In this document: in pieces, positions 32,393-44,563 of the stretch | Layout of the letters: each line of letters begins with the position of its first letter | Position numbering within the stretch: the stretch's first letter is position 1 | From: Atkinsonella hypoxylon | Taxonomy: Eukaryota > Ascomycota > Sordariomycetes > Hypocreales > Clavicipitaceae | Direction: 5' to 3' | Length of the DNA stretch: 64,000 nt | Assembly (NCBI GenBank): GCA_000729835.1 | Contig: JFHB01000052.1 | Location: 1-64,000, forward strand | Translations under genes and position numbers: made by a program | The notes under the pieces: model-generated | What the model was told of the DNA's origin: nothing | What the model saw: only the letters and a program-made list of their open reading frames with translations | Database searches by the model: none

Positions 32393-33624
32393 CCATGCAG
32401 CCCACGCTAAAGCAAAGGAAGAGGGTGCGCACGTGGACTCGAGCCTTCAGCTCGGGTCTTTAAGTAGAACCTAAGGGCAATAGAGGGAATGCACACTAGT
32501 AGTAAGGGGGTAGAGGGAGATAGCAGGCTGGATTTATTAGCATATAGGCCGGGCTTTTACTAAATGCTTTAGAAGGAACCTTAGCTATAGAATATATTAC
32601 TAAGAGTTTATAAGAGAGAGCCTACCTACCTAGTACGTCGTAAGGGGGTAGAGAGAGTAAGAGAAGCTCTCTCCCTTTCCTCCCTATAATTGCAGTTCTC
32701 ATCATAGATGCTAGTTAGCAGTAGCCACTAGATCAGTCCGTTACAATACCTTAGAAGCTTCTTTATCTTCTTCTTCTTCTGTTATCTCTTCTATTAACCT
32801 CTTAATAGTTATGAGCCTAGTTTGCCCTTCTTTAGTATCTTAATCTTCTGATAACTCTGTTATCCTCTTTTAGCTTCCTTGAAGCTAATTCTATCTACTT
32901 CTTGTTATCTATAATAACACTCTTTCTACATCAGCTACGTGACCTATATCACGTGACCTACCTGCCAATTACGTGATTAATAACATGCGATTTCTGTTAT
33001 TAATCCCTAATAACACACCGGTATTAATACGCAATAATAACCCTTTTCCGAGATCTAACGAGCGATATTACTAGCAACCTTAACCCTAACCCGAACCCTA
33101 GAGGGTTAGATATGAGTTAGTTAGCAACAACAACGAAGAGATAACAACAGCGCAACGATTTAATAACGAATGAAGCTTCGATTTACGAGCGAATCTCACT
33201 ACCTGACTTCCACATTATACCATTGCTACACACTACATCTCTGCAATAATATAGTGCTTCATTGCTATCTCGGGGACGACTTCGCTATTTATTCCTTTTT
33301 GAAGAGTAAAGTGGTTACACTCTCTGATAAGCTGTAGTATTTTGGCGTAGAGGGCATTCAGGGCCTTCTTGTTTGTAAACTTGACACCCACATTAGATCT
33401 AAGAGGACGATTCATAATTCCAAACATGCCAGGAGTCTTATTCTACCGGGTTTACGAGCAACGCGTCTTCCCCGTCACTACATCAAGCATTGTCATTTCG
33501 CCTGACCCTGCATCATATAGCATCGAAGCATTGCTTCAGAACATCAACTACATACAACCAGCCCCTGTTTAGAGAATCACACGACCTCTGGCCAAAACCA
33601 GGCTCTCTTCCTCTAACGAGCAAC
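32393..33624. other. Gene-poor, repeat-like tract
   Basis: About 1.2 kb with lower GC. It has two copies of GTAAGGGGGTAGAG (near 32501 and 32640), CT-rich runs near 32,760-32,800, clustered CACGTGAC/TACGTGA motifs near 32936-32976, and a telomere-like stretch at 33081-33107. No convincing coding frame. It may be fragments of an old retroelement. Confidence 0.45.
33081..33107. repeat. Interstitial telomere-like motif
   Basis: TAACCCTAACCCGAACCCTA is followed directly by GAGGGTTAG, so CCCTAA-type and TTAGGG-type motifs meet head to head. Too short to be a telomere; it could be a repair scar or chance. Confidence 0.5.
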
Positions 33625-34523
33625 CTAACCGCAGGCACCCCACTCATCCGTCACGACATGGCGAGCCTGGTTGGCCTCCAACTTATCATCTAAGCACCTC
33701 ATGGTACATTTGTGAAATAGTTCTCCGACTCCTAAGCCCTTGTATGCAGAGCGGGTCAAAAGACAACCTTTGAAACTATATATCGACATGCTAATGGGAT
33801 TGTCATCATCCTCCGCGGACCGTCGACTTTTCCGGGAATGCTTCGATCTAGCCCTCTTCGTAGCTGCGGGAGTTGTATCCGTAATGAGCGTGGCGTCAGC
33901 GAATAAATCGGATGCTGCGCAATCCACTGTCCGGACTCTGTTGACGATCATTGTACTGGAACTTGGACCGGATGCTGCCTTTGAGTCAGCTTTCTGCAAG
34001 CCCTGTAGTGCGTCCGCAGTGGCCGCCATGGCGGGCTGTGCTGGGATAGAGCTCTTGCTCGAGTCCATCGTGAAGCCGGCGACATCAGATCTGATGTGAA
34101 GGCCCGTGTCAGCGCTGCTGAGATGTCGCGGGGTTCTCAAACTTACGTATAGTTAGGGCCGGTGAGGGTCTGGTTGCTGCTCCAATGGATATTTGTTTGG
34201 CTATCATGGATCCTTGCCACGACTGCCGCCACGATAAGTGATACCAAGAGTGTGATAAGTATTGACGTCAGAAGCTTAATGTACAGTGTTTTCCTAATCT
34301 TGCGTCTCTCCTTGGCATCGTTCTCGTTGACGTCTTCCTGGTACCGTGGAGGTGCTCGCTCGTCGCCATATGCAGGAGGCTGTCGGGGGCTTGGTGGAAT
34401 GCTTTCACTTCCCGCAACTGTAGAGTCTTCGGATGCTCGAAAAGATGCTTCAGTTTCGTTGTCGCCGTTGTGTGTAATTATACGCGGGGGGTGGCCTATA
34501 TGTGGCTCGACGTCCATAGTCAA
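33625..34523 (-). CDS. Single-pass membrane protein of unknown function
   Basis: Two exons, 34523-34147 and 34090-33625, joined by a 56-nt intron (GTAAGT to CACATCAG, minus strand) in phase, giving 280 residues. The first about 85 residues are hydrophilic and Pro-rich (PPSPRQPPAYGDERAPPRYQ), followed by a basic KERRKIRKT stop-transfer and one transmembrane helix (LLTSILITLLVSLIVAAVVA). The rest is Ser/Thr/Ala-rich, with a basic KRARSKHSRKSRR cluster before an acidic patch. The PPxY-like PPAY and PPRY motifs before the helix could recruit a WW-domain ubiquitin ligase. No family is recognised. The clean splice junction and composition support a real gene. Confidence 0.6.
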
Positions 34524-35500
34524 GGGGCCAAGGGCCGCTTTTCATCGACATGTACTACGAATAGTACGAATAAGAAAGCCTGCTCAGATGATATATTTTA
34601 GAAGGGCGGTTAGGCGAGCACTGCGACATTCATGGTGCAACGTCAACAATTCGGCCAGGTGACGACGCCGATGCGCGCGGTGAAGTATGAAACAATGTCA
34701 AGGTCAAAAAGTGAACTGGCAAAGCCTTTGCACATTATTTTACCAAGAAAGCTCCCGAGGCAACTCTCAGCTCAGTCGATCTATGACTCGGTACCAGCAG
34801 TGCTAGAACCAGGAGTTCATGATATCTGAGACTGACCTTGCACTGGAATGCGACGCTCTGAGGAATGGGTGAATGCCGACCGGTGTCTGCAATCCCACCA
34901 ACCACGATCTATTGACAGAGTCAGTTTCGACACTTTAGGAAAGAGTCGTATTATATGTGCCACCAACTCTTTAATTTCGACCAGCCACTTTATGTAAACG
35001 AATGGACTAGAAGTTCACACCATCCGGGAGGCTTGGCGCGTGAAATCATGGCAATGTGGTTTTGTTGGTGGGTCATTCGCCTGGAGAGTTCAACTTGGTT
35101 CGAACGCATTCATGCATCATGTTCGATGCAAGGGAGCGAGTGCGTATGACTACTTTGTCTCATCGTGAAGATCGATGCAATACCACGACCCCGCAGAATG
35201 GCATTCTGAAATCACCAGCCGCAGAGGCCGCCCAAGCTGGTCCTAGTTTTCACCACAATCAACAGTAGTTCTCAGTTCTGATGACGGGATCAAACTTTTT
35301 GCAGTCGGTTATCAATTCTCCGGTGAACTGGCTTAATTAGCATAGCATTTCTACAAGTTGTCTTTTCCCAAAGAGTTGCATAGAGACCACACCTCAAAAC
35401 CCTTTCCAAGCCTTGGCAATGTCGGGTGCATAAAAGTTCGCCCATTTTTCAAGAGGGCTCAAATTTCTAACTTCTGTCCAAATCTTGATTTAGAACCAAC
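34524..35500. other. Intergenic
   Basis: About 1 kb with short frames only. It contains the promoter of the minus-strand membrane protein gene and nothing else I can identify. Confidence 0.5.
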
Positions 35501-36097
35501 ATGCCGGGCTATTTCCTAAAAAGCAAACGGATGTCGCCCAGGCAAGGCTCGATCGCCCTGTCGACCACGAACGAGACGTCTTGTCATGAGGGCATCGATC
35601 TTACACGTTTCCGAGCTTTTTGTGATCCTCGAAAATGTAAATTCTCGGGGTGTGGTCAATGCTGCGAGGCCCATAACGTCTTCAAGGAGGATCCGGTTTC
35701 CGCATCAGAGCCTGTTTTGCCCGAGAAAGGCCGATACAAAGGAGACTCGATGATGAGTATGTTGGCTAAGGCTTGGTACGTCAGAATAAGACAATATCGG
35801 CCTCCATGCCTTGAACAATGCCAACAGTCCGTACCTGTACCCGGCCTCGGTCTGGGTTCTGAAAGCTTTATGATTTTGCAGGTTTTTCTTTATGTTGCCA
35901 GGCTCGCGGTCAGCCATCGACTGAATCAAGTTGGCTGCAAGAGTTCCTTGACTCCAGTGAGATCAAAGTACCGCTATGAGGAATTGTGTGAACTTGGAGC
36001 CTTCTTTGAACGGCTAACAAATGTGGTCATAACTCAATCAACATCCAAGGTGTTGCGAAATGGTAGCCCCGAGTTGGGTTCATGTAAGAGACCATAG
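35501..36097 (+). CDS. Hypothetical protein, 198 residues
   Basis: A single open frame whose ATG has A at -3 and whose first 40 codons favour C or G in third position, mildly supporting translation. A cysteine cluster occurs near residues 40-55 (pattern C-x5-C-x4-C-x2-CC). No signal peptide is apparent, although a hydrophobic stretch (FMILQVFLYVARLAV) occurs near residue 122. I recognise no family. It stands alone in a gene-poor stretch and may be spurious or lineage-specific. Confidence 0.33.
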   Translation: MPGYFLKSKRMSPRQGSIALSTTNETSCHEGIDLTRFRAFCDPRKCKFSGCGQCCEAHNVFKEDPVSASEPVLPEKGRYKGDSMMSMLAKAWYVRIRQYRPPCLEQCQQSVPVPGLGLGSESFMILQVFLYVARLAVSHRLNQVGCKSSLTPVRSKYRYEELCELGAFFERLTNVVITQSTSKVLRNGSPELGSCKRP

Positions 36098-39000
36098 CCT
36101 TCGCATGCGCAGGCAATGCATCTGAATCATCCTTCATGCTTGAATGAACTCGACCGATGGTTTGGGGGTTGACTGTAGGTTATGTAAGTGACGGACGTGA
36201 CGGACAAGGGATTTGTGGTTTCGCATCCCTGAATGGATATGACAGCTGTAGCACTAAAGACTTCCAGTGATATCGTGGTTCCTTTATATGAAATGCCTCA
36301 TTGAGAGAAAAATAACGTCTAAAGAGGAAAAGTGTCTGCAATGGTCTCGTGAGCGGCGGCAACTGGCAAAATCGCAACACAGGATCACGAACTACCTCTG
36401 CAACAATTCCCCGATCGTGATGAGATGGAATTGTAGCCCTTCAAACCCTTCATGCTGGATTGCGAACACTTGGACCACATGACAGCCCTTGGCTGCCAGC
36501 CGTCCAGCCGTCACATCCGTCGACAGCTGTGCGCACTCGCTGTGGGACCAAAATGTTCCCTCCTTCCATTTCAGCTCTCAGAGTGAATACAATGCTCCTT
36601 CACTTTCCAGGATATGGCTAACATTCAAAGAGACAATGCTGATAGTTCAAGGCTACAGAATGGATTGCAGCTAGTAGACTAGGGTACTTGATAGCGCGTG
36701 GCGTTATTGTGGCGTGCGATCTGATGCAACGTAGGAAGCAGAAAAGCTGATGGCTTCTGATATCATGGCATTATTTCCTGTTGCCAAAACCGAGACACGT
36801 GATCGTGGAGCCACAGCCAAGGTGCTTTGTAGCTCGTCCGCATGCTGGAACGTATCTCGTTACATGCAGATGTCAGGACAGAAGCAGGATACTTATCAAG
36901 AAAAAACATCCCTGATAGTCCGAGGCGTGATAAGCGAAGCCTGGTGTCTGGCTGCTCTCCGGCATTGTATCGTCGAATCCTTGCTCGTGCAGTAGCGCTG
37001 CCAAGGCCGACGATGGAGTCAGCCACGGCGGGTTCACGATTGCACGCATCACTCACTGATCATTGGATTGTGCACGGCATTACATGCTCCGGCCTTATTA
37101 TTTAACCTTTTGATGGTTGGTGAAGCTGTCAAGCGATGCATTCATTGGGATGTGATAAGATACCAATTTAGGTTATGGGACTATATCTACGTTCATACAT
37201 GCCAGGTACTTCTGAACAGCCACAATAGCTAGCTCTGAGCCTGTTTATTAGGACTTTACCATAGGGGTCGGTCCAATCAAAATTATCGCTCTAAGCGGTA
37301 CATCTTCCTTTATACTAAATTGGATTATAATATAAGTACTAATAATGGTCCGAGTTACAGAGGAACATCGCACGCACGTCTTACAACCCCACCGGCTCTA
37401 AGGTGCCTCTACTTGTTGATTAAGGGCATCATTAGAGAGGCTTTTAAAGGCCTTCTAAGGCCTTTGCAGCTGTAGCTCGTAATTAATCGCAGTAGTTAAG
37501 TTTAAGGTATTGCTGGATTTGTTGTAGCTACTCTATTATCGTGTTATATAGAGGTTTAGCGTGTAATATTTTTGCAATAAAGGCGGGTCCACCACGGGAG
37601 ATAGTGAGTTCCCACGTGAATCAAAGTACTAGACCTGTCATTCATCATCATTTTCTAAAATTTATATATGAAATGCCTTTTCTAACCCTAAGTTATCTTA
37701 ACCCTAAGCTCTATCCGCTAACTCTAACCTTATATCTACTAGTTAGTGTCACGTGCCGCTTGTGCTATGGTCGCACATGTGCAAGGTCACGTGCAAGGTC
37801 ACGTGATGGTGAAGATATCGCGCCCTCCTCGGTCAGACGAGGTCCCTACAATGGTCAAGCAAGGACACTTAGTGGTTGCAAAGTATATAATGGATTTTGT
37901 ACCTAATGTTAAATCTTCCATTATTAACTACCTAGGTACCTACATAATTGTAAGGTGCACGGATTAAGGCTAGGTAAAACCAGTATGCGGGCTGTAATAT
38001 TTACTAAAGCTTGTCTCTCTACAATTGTAGCGCCCGCAGGTGCACACATTTATGTGTGCAGGATGTGCGCGGCGTGGGCGAAGCCCCGCCGATCACATGA
38101 TGACTCCTGTGGGAGTCGGGAGTGGGGCAATGTGGCCCAGGACCTCACAATAATCTAGGTTTCTAGGTTTCTAGGTATGGTCTTAATTAAGTACAACCTC
38201 CAGTTAATTGGCAGCTTATTATTTATCATCTAGTAGCAACTAAACCCTCGATTAGGCGGAGCATCATCCTCAGTCAAGATCTTCATCAATTAAGAGCTCT
38301 TTCAATCGCAACCTTAATAGTTATGAGAACCTCCCTCGCAGACCTTGCAAAAGCCCTTGTAAAAGGCGCATATATTCCCTTTTTAGGCTTAGCGTATACC
38401 GCATAAGTTTAGTTACCTTTAAAGCTCGCTCACCGCCGGGATCAGCAGAGGAAGGCCACGAAATACCCCACTCACTCTGGCTTTATGTGTATGAAATATG
38501 AAACAGAACTCTTTTAATTATTTGTTATTCAGTGGGCTACTAATCAGCCAATCCGGGATCTTACATTTGCTTACCACACTCAAGGGTAGAAACTTTTCCA
38601 GACACAAGCTTTCATGACATTCGTTAATTCGGATGCAAGGGGCTGAGCAATGCCGATTGCGAACTAACTCCAGAAGTTGACGTGGACACCAAGGAGCCAC
38701 ATGATTGGTCAGAAAGTCAAGTTGCCCCACCAGAGGCCCCAATTGCGAGCTAGTCATGGCAATGGCGCAATTCTCCAAGCACAAGGAGTCAATTCGCACG
38801 TCATTTGCTACCCTCCAGCTCTTTCGACGTCGCATTTTAGCAGGCACGAGCAGCTTCTAGCGTCGAGCAGCCGACGACAACTGGGGTCCAGTTTGGTCTG
38901 TACCACCCAACTAGAGTATTAACGCATTGTCAGATAATCCATAATCAGCGGGAACCGTGACCTGCTTGCTCCCTTTCGTGCACTAAAAGAGATGTAATTA

Positions 39001-39744
39001 CGGGCGACTCATTTTGGTCGCAATCTCCGGCGGCAACCGTGAGATATTCCATCTCCACTGTAAATTGACTGTACTCCGTAGACTCACTCGTCTTTGATGA
39101 TGGCTACACCGTAATACGCGTGGCAGGTTGCTCCATGCTCGCACGTTCCCATCTGTCGGTGAAGGTGGGGAACACTCAACTCATCGCGGAACTCCCGTAT
39201 TACCTCCGGGGCAGGCGGTGATACAGAGCTGACGTGAATCCGGGACGAATGGCACCAGATCAAACGTCTTGAATGGAACAAACAGACAAGCCATCGTGTG
39301 ACTATTGCTGGGCCGTGCCAGGAGGTGCAAAATGAAAAGGGAACACGAAAAAGGAGATAAGGCACCAGGTATCACAGGACAGTACACAAACTCTGTCGTC
39401 GTGCGGCTCCCAACACGACGCGGCTCAACCAACAGCCGCCCGACAGCCGTTGCTCGCTCGCATTGTCCTTTTGTCGTGCCGCATGGTCCCCGCCTTGCCG
39501 CCGCCCGAACTCAACTCCCCAGAATTCTTGCTAAAACTGGACTCGTCAAGTTCTATTCCATACTATAACAACCCATCTTGGGAGCCTTGCACGTCGATTG
39601 CGACTTTCTGCTGACATTGCTCCGGGAAGCACGTCATCACCTGCCCAGCCCGCAATAGACGCCTGAGCACCCGGACGACCCATGCTCGCCACCGACCTAA
39701 TAAGATAACCCTCCACCGTCCGAGACGCCCCATCCCTCGCCGCC
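36098..39744. other. Gene-poor stretch with repeat-like motifs
   Basis: 3.6 kb without a supportable gene. 37,250-38,450 is AT-richer and repeat-like, with AACCCTAAG motifs at 37683-37713, three CACGTG sites at 37750-37805 and GGTTTCTA copies near 38158-38176. A methionine-led stub near 38,322-38,400 (ATGAGAACCTCCCTCGCAGA) may be the start of a dead retroelement gag. The last 700 bases are the likely promoter of the F-box/WD40 gene. Confidence 0.45.
37746..37808. repeat. Cluster of CACGTG sites with a short direct repeat
   Basis: Three TCACGTG motifs occur within about 55 bp, two of them in the tandem unit GCAAGGTCACGT. Such motifs bind bHLH factors in fungi, but no gene start is close. Confidence 0.5.
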
Positions 39745-41984
39745 ATGAAGGATACCTTTGCGAACCTTGACGACCGCAGCCAGCATGAGTCTGCTGCGGT
39801 GACCTCGGACAATGACCAGAATAACTTATCTTCGTCAGATACGCAAAGCGACAATTTGACTGGACCTGGACAGTCAAATGAGCAGCTGCAACTATCATCG
39901 GCCAAACGACCCGCCACCCAACAACAGCCCTCCCGCGACAACTGCGATCGTAGGCGGCCTCAAGAAGAAGAAAACACTCGCCTCAAGAAAATGACATCAG
40001 AACTCGTGGTCAAAACGGTCAGTCCGTTTCTGAAGGAGCATATCCCCGGGCTCTATGCACCACTTGGGAAAGACACCACCAAAGCCGGCTCAGAAAACCC
40101 CGCGACATGGGCTCGTACCAAGGATCCCAACACTAAGTTTTGCTATCGCCATCGTCCCGACTCCAAATGCAGACGAGCCGCAGACGAATCAAAGATGGGT
40201 TTTATTCAAAGTGTAAGTCGTCTTAGCCAGGTGACCTTCATTGCCAATATATCCTTCATCAAGTTTGGCTCACAGTCCTTTTTCAGGAATTGAATAGCTT
40301 GCCCACCGCCGATCAAGAGGCCATTACCCACGTATGGTCGCTCTTCTCTGCAGCACCTTCCAAGCAGCGAGACCTGATGTTGCAGGGAATCATCACACAA
40401 TGTTGTTTCCCTCAATTGTCAACAGTATCGCGAGAAGTTCAGGAACAGCTCAAGATCGATTTCCTCGCCGCTTTACCGCCGGAACTGTCGTACAAAATTC
40501 TCTCCCACCTCGATACGGTGTCTTTATGCAAGGCCGCTCGAGTCAGCCGGCGCTGGCGCAGCTTGGCTGACGATGACGTTGTCTGGCATAGAATGTGCGA
40601 ACAGCACATTGACAGGAAATGTACCAAATGTGGCTGGGGCCTTCCGCTTCTGGAAAAGAAGAAGCTGATGGCGTGGAGTCGACATCAGTCCGCGCATCAC
40701 CGCCGTGACCATGATGACAATGAGATCGCAGAACCATCCATCGAGACTCAAGAACACAGCCCAGGATCTTCTGGCGAGTCCAACAAACGATCAAGCTCCG
40801 GCGGCGAAGAAGCTCCCTCTAAGCGACCTCGTCTGAACGGTGCTAGTCACTCACGATCGCACCTCGATACTGAGCGCAAGTTTCGGCCCTGGAAAGACGT
40901 ATATCGCGATCGCTTTAAAGTCGGCTTCAACTGGAAGACTGGTCGATGCACGATCAAAACCTTCAAGGGGCATGAGAACGGCGTCACCTGTTTGCAGTTC
41001 GATCATAACATTCTGGCCACAGGCTCCTATGATACGACCATCAAAATATGGAACATCGAAACAGGTGAAGTGATTCGAACGCTGCGCGGCCACACATCTA
41101 CTGTCCGAACTCTTCAATTTGACGACTCCAAGTTGATCAGCGGCAGTTTCGACAAGACCATCAAGATCTGGAACTGGCAGACTGGTGAATGCCTGAGCAC
41201 ACTACAATGTCATACCGATGGCGTTCTGTCTGTCCATTACGACGGGTGCACTCTCGCCTCAGGTTCCATTGACAAAACCGTCAAAATTTTCAGTTTTGGG
41301 AACAAGCAAACATTTTCCCTGCGCGGACACACTGACTGGGTGAACCATGTTCGTATTGACTCGCCGTCGCGAACGGTGTTTTCTGCTTCTGACGACATGA
41401 CTGTCAAGCTGTGGGATCTGGACGCAAAGCAATGTATCAAGACCTTTCGCGGACACGTCGGACAGGTGCAGCAGGTTCTCCTCATGCCTCCAGATTTTGA
41501 ACCCGATGAGATCCCGAGTCAGGATAGGACCGACACAGTTTCCGTGCACAGTGATAGAAGCGCCACACCAACTTCCACTCCGGAGCAGGTTGCAGACTCA
41601 CGCGCTTCGTTTGGATATGGCTTCACCTATGACACATCTCGACCTCTTCCTCCCCGCTACATGCTAACTGGCGGTTTGGACAACACCGTTCGCCTATGGG
41701 ACATTGCGACAGGCAAATGCATTAGAAGAATGTTTGGCCACGTAGAAGGTATTTGGGGCCTTGTTGGTGACACGTTGCGTGTCGTGACGGGTGCCAATGA
41801 CTCCATGACCAAGATTTGGGAGCCCCGCTCAGGCAAATGCGAACGCAGTTTCACAGGTCATGCTGGTCCAGTAACTTGTGTCGGATTGAGTGACAGTAGA
41901 ATGGCCAGTGGCAGCGAAGACGGCGAGGTGCGCCTGTACAGCTTCGAAGGCGAGACACTTGAAGAGCGAGGGACTCCTTCATAA
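39745..41984 (+). CDS. sconB: F-box/WD40 protein of the sconB/scon-2/MET30 type
   Basis: Two exons, 39745-40212 and 40287-41984, joined in phase (GTAAGT to TTTTCAG), 721 residues. The N-terminal part has the family block SPFLKEHIPGLYAPLG and FCYRHRPDSKCRR, then TQCCFPQLS. An F-box lies at about 216-256 (LPPELSYKILSHLDTVSLCK), followed by HIDRKCTKCGWGLP. A Ser-rich linker leads to seven WD40 repeats from about 376 to 715 (GHENGVTCLQF, DTTIKIWN, DKTIKIWNW, DMTVKLWD, DNTVRLWD and others). The protein is the substrate receptor of an SCF ubiquitin ligase that shuts off the sulfur activator (Met4/CYS3/MetR type) when sulfur is plentiful. Length and motif order fit orthologues closely. Confidence 0.95.
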
Positions 41985-44563
41985 ACGTTCCACGACTTAC
42001 AGCTACACTACAACCACATTTATGAAATCATTTGCGGCCTACTAGAACTCAAACTGGTGTGCATATTACTCTTTTTTTTTTTTTTTTTTTTTCCACGCTT
42101 TGTTACCAGCGTGCTTGACTGAGATACCACATTACTTGCGCATACACAATCCACGGTTTGGGTCTATATTTTATGTAACACAGTGTCGGAACGGCATGGC
42201 AAAGCTATAGCATGTATGTTTCCTTTTCAAATGGGCGATTTTTGGGGGTTAAAGTGTCGTTATGGCATGATGGCATGGTGGCGTTCTGGTTGGTGTTCGG
42301 ACGATAGGATTCGCATAGATAAATTCTCGCAATGGATATTCTTACTGTATGGTCCTGACTTTTTGGTGACGATATTTCCACATTAGCTGATGTGGCTGGC
42401 ATCGAAATCGTATGAATTCCACGACGAACGGTAGAGAGTCCGTAGATGACCCAACAACGGACCTGACCTGACCATACTTTGGGTCTCTGTGTTGTGAAGC
42501 TGCTCCTCCGACTGGCCTACCAGAGCTCAGATTTACTAAGATTAAATCTCTTAGCACACATAACTGAAAAGCACTAGTATAGTAGAAGAACGAAGATTAT
42601 AGTGCTTGAATAAATATAGAATTACAGATTTGCTTTTAAAAATTTTAAGTTATCATTATGATATAATGCGCGATAACTCGCTTAGTGCGCGCGTACTGTG
42701 AATGAATGTCATTGGTTAAAGCAGGGCTCACAGCGGCGTGGTCAGTTCAGGTCCTTAGAAAGCATTTGATGTGCAGACAGGTATGACGCATTTGCTGATG
42801 CATACATTTCACCTCCCAATGAAATACGACAGGTGGAAAAATTTGAAATTTCACAGAAACGAAAGATAAGGTCGCTCGGGGTTGCATTGCCCGGGAACAG
42901 CAATACAATCAGGTCATCGACGCAGGTTCAATTCTCCATCGGAAAATATAACCGTCCCGTCTAGCTGTCTAAGTCACACTCGGCATATGAGCATACGGTA
43001 TATCAAAGGACGAACACAAGAACAAGTAGCCTTATGGCAGAGAGTCCATAGGTAGACCATGAAAAGTAGTAGATTTGATTCGCGACCAAGATTAACAAGT
43101 CTGGACATTAGCTCGTTTATCAATCTAGGATGCATTTGTCGGCAGCAAACGTCATACCTCGGCAAAAGGCGGCGGGGAGGAATAGCGGGCCAGGCCAATG
43201 GGGCGGCGGCCGAAGCAGAATTGGCCCGGGCGAGTAACCCGGTCCATTCCGGTGGAGACACAGTTGCACATGCCTTTGCAGCAGTCGGAGTGGTGGTAAT
43301 GTATTTGATGGGGGAGTGTGAGGTTTGGTAGTACCTTTTTTTTTAATTTTTTTTTTTTTTTTTTTGGCTAAACGCTTGAATAGAGAGCAAAACAGAAATT
43401 GATTGAATTTTCCTTATTTGCTATTGTGTTTTTCCCGATTTATCCTCCTTCTGCCCTAACGCGACCCAACCCCTGCGCAAGACCCGCCCCGCAATTTCAC
43501 ATGCAAACGGGACGTCGAACTGGGCTGGAAGTGGAACCCGTTCGGCCTAGGTGAGCGAGCAAGCTGGGAAAAAAAAAGCAAGATGCAAGATGTCACGACC
43601 GCGTAGACAGAGAGAATCAAATGGAATCTATAGTATTAGATATCAGCATTGACTTGCCAAGCCGAAGCTATGTACCATGGAGCAAAATGGCATTTTCTCA
43701 ACCACCTCCCTCCGACCCATGCAAGGCGTCTTCGCCGTCCGTCCGTTCGTCCGTCCGACTCGGCCAAGCTGTGCCATGACGATTTCCCATCATGGCACCC
43801 AGGGAAATGGCCAATTGGGTGCGGGGCCCGATCATGAAATCTGTCCCTCCCGCCCCACGTGGCCATGTAAATGATACGGAGGAATAAGTACTACAGAAGG
43901 ACAAGCATGCTTCGCAAAGCCGCCGTGTAAAGTTCGTCGCATGCCGTTACAGCAGAGCCAACAACCGCGGGACAGACGAGCCTTCACCTTTTCACCGTTG
44001 GAAAGCAGCCAGCTGGGAAAACAGAGAAAGAACAGCCCTTTGAGCTGGAAGCCACAAATTTCCCGCACTCGATGTTCTGGTCTGACGGGACGGGGGATGG
44101 TAGCTAGAAAGGGAGCCCGATCGAACCCCGGATCTCAGCCACACCACACCCGATCGCGCCCGCTGTCCGGACGAGAAGTACTAGTACCGAGACTGGGCCC
44201 CAGAATCAGATGTCAAAAAGGTAAAGCTGCCCCCGGTCTGAAAGCGTGACTCTCTTCTCTATTTACAGAAGATCATCCGGCGTCGCAAGCTCTCTTTTCT
44301 TTCTTCCCTCCTTGTGGTCACTTATTCTCTGACCGGACTCTCGTAGAGCTGGCTTGGAAAAATTGCACTCGGGCTGTTTCGTTGCTTTGAGCTTCTTTCT
44401 TCGCTCCCGGTAAGACGAGCCGTTGCCGGTGTAGCTTAAGCACGTGCAGCCGTGAGGTGACGTCTTGCCGCAACGAGCAACGAGACCGCTCGGAGTAACG
44501 GGGTGGAAAATAGCGCCCACAGAGAGAAGGATTTCAAATTTCTGTAAAGAGGGGGAAAACACA
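41985..44563. other. Intergenic, 2.6 kb
   Basis: No gene is supported. It holds T-runs at about 42072-42092 and 43336-43365, a tract with many short frames at 43,640-44,250 that lack motifs, and the carrier gene's promoter and 5' UTR at the right end. Confidence 0.5.

Noticed and set aside
42868..42955. tRNA-like stretch with GGTTCAATTC
   Set aside because: The bases flanking the T-loop-like motif do not pair into a five-base T stem and no acceptor stem closes.
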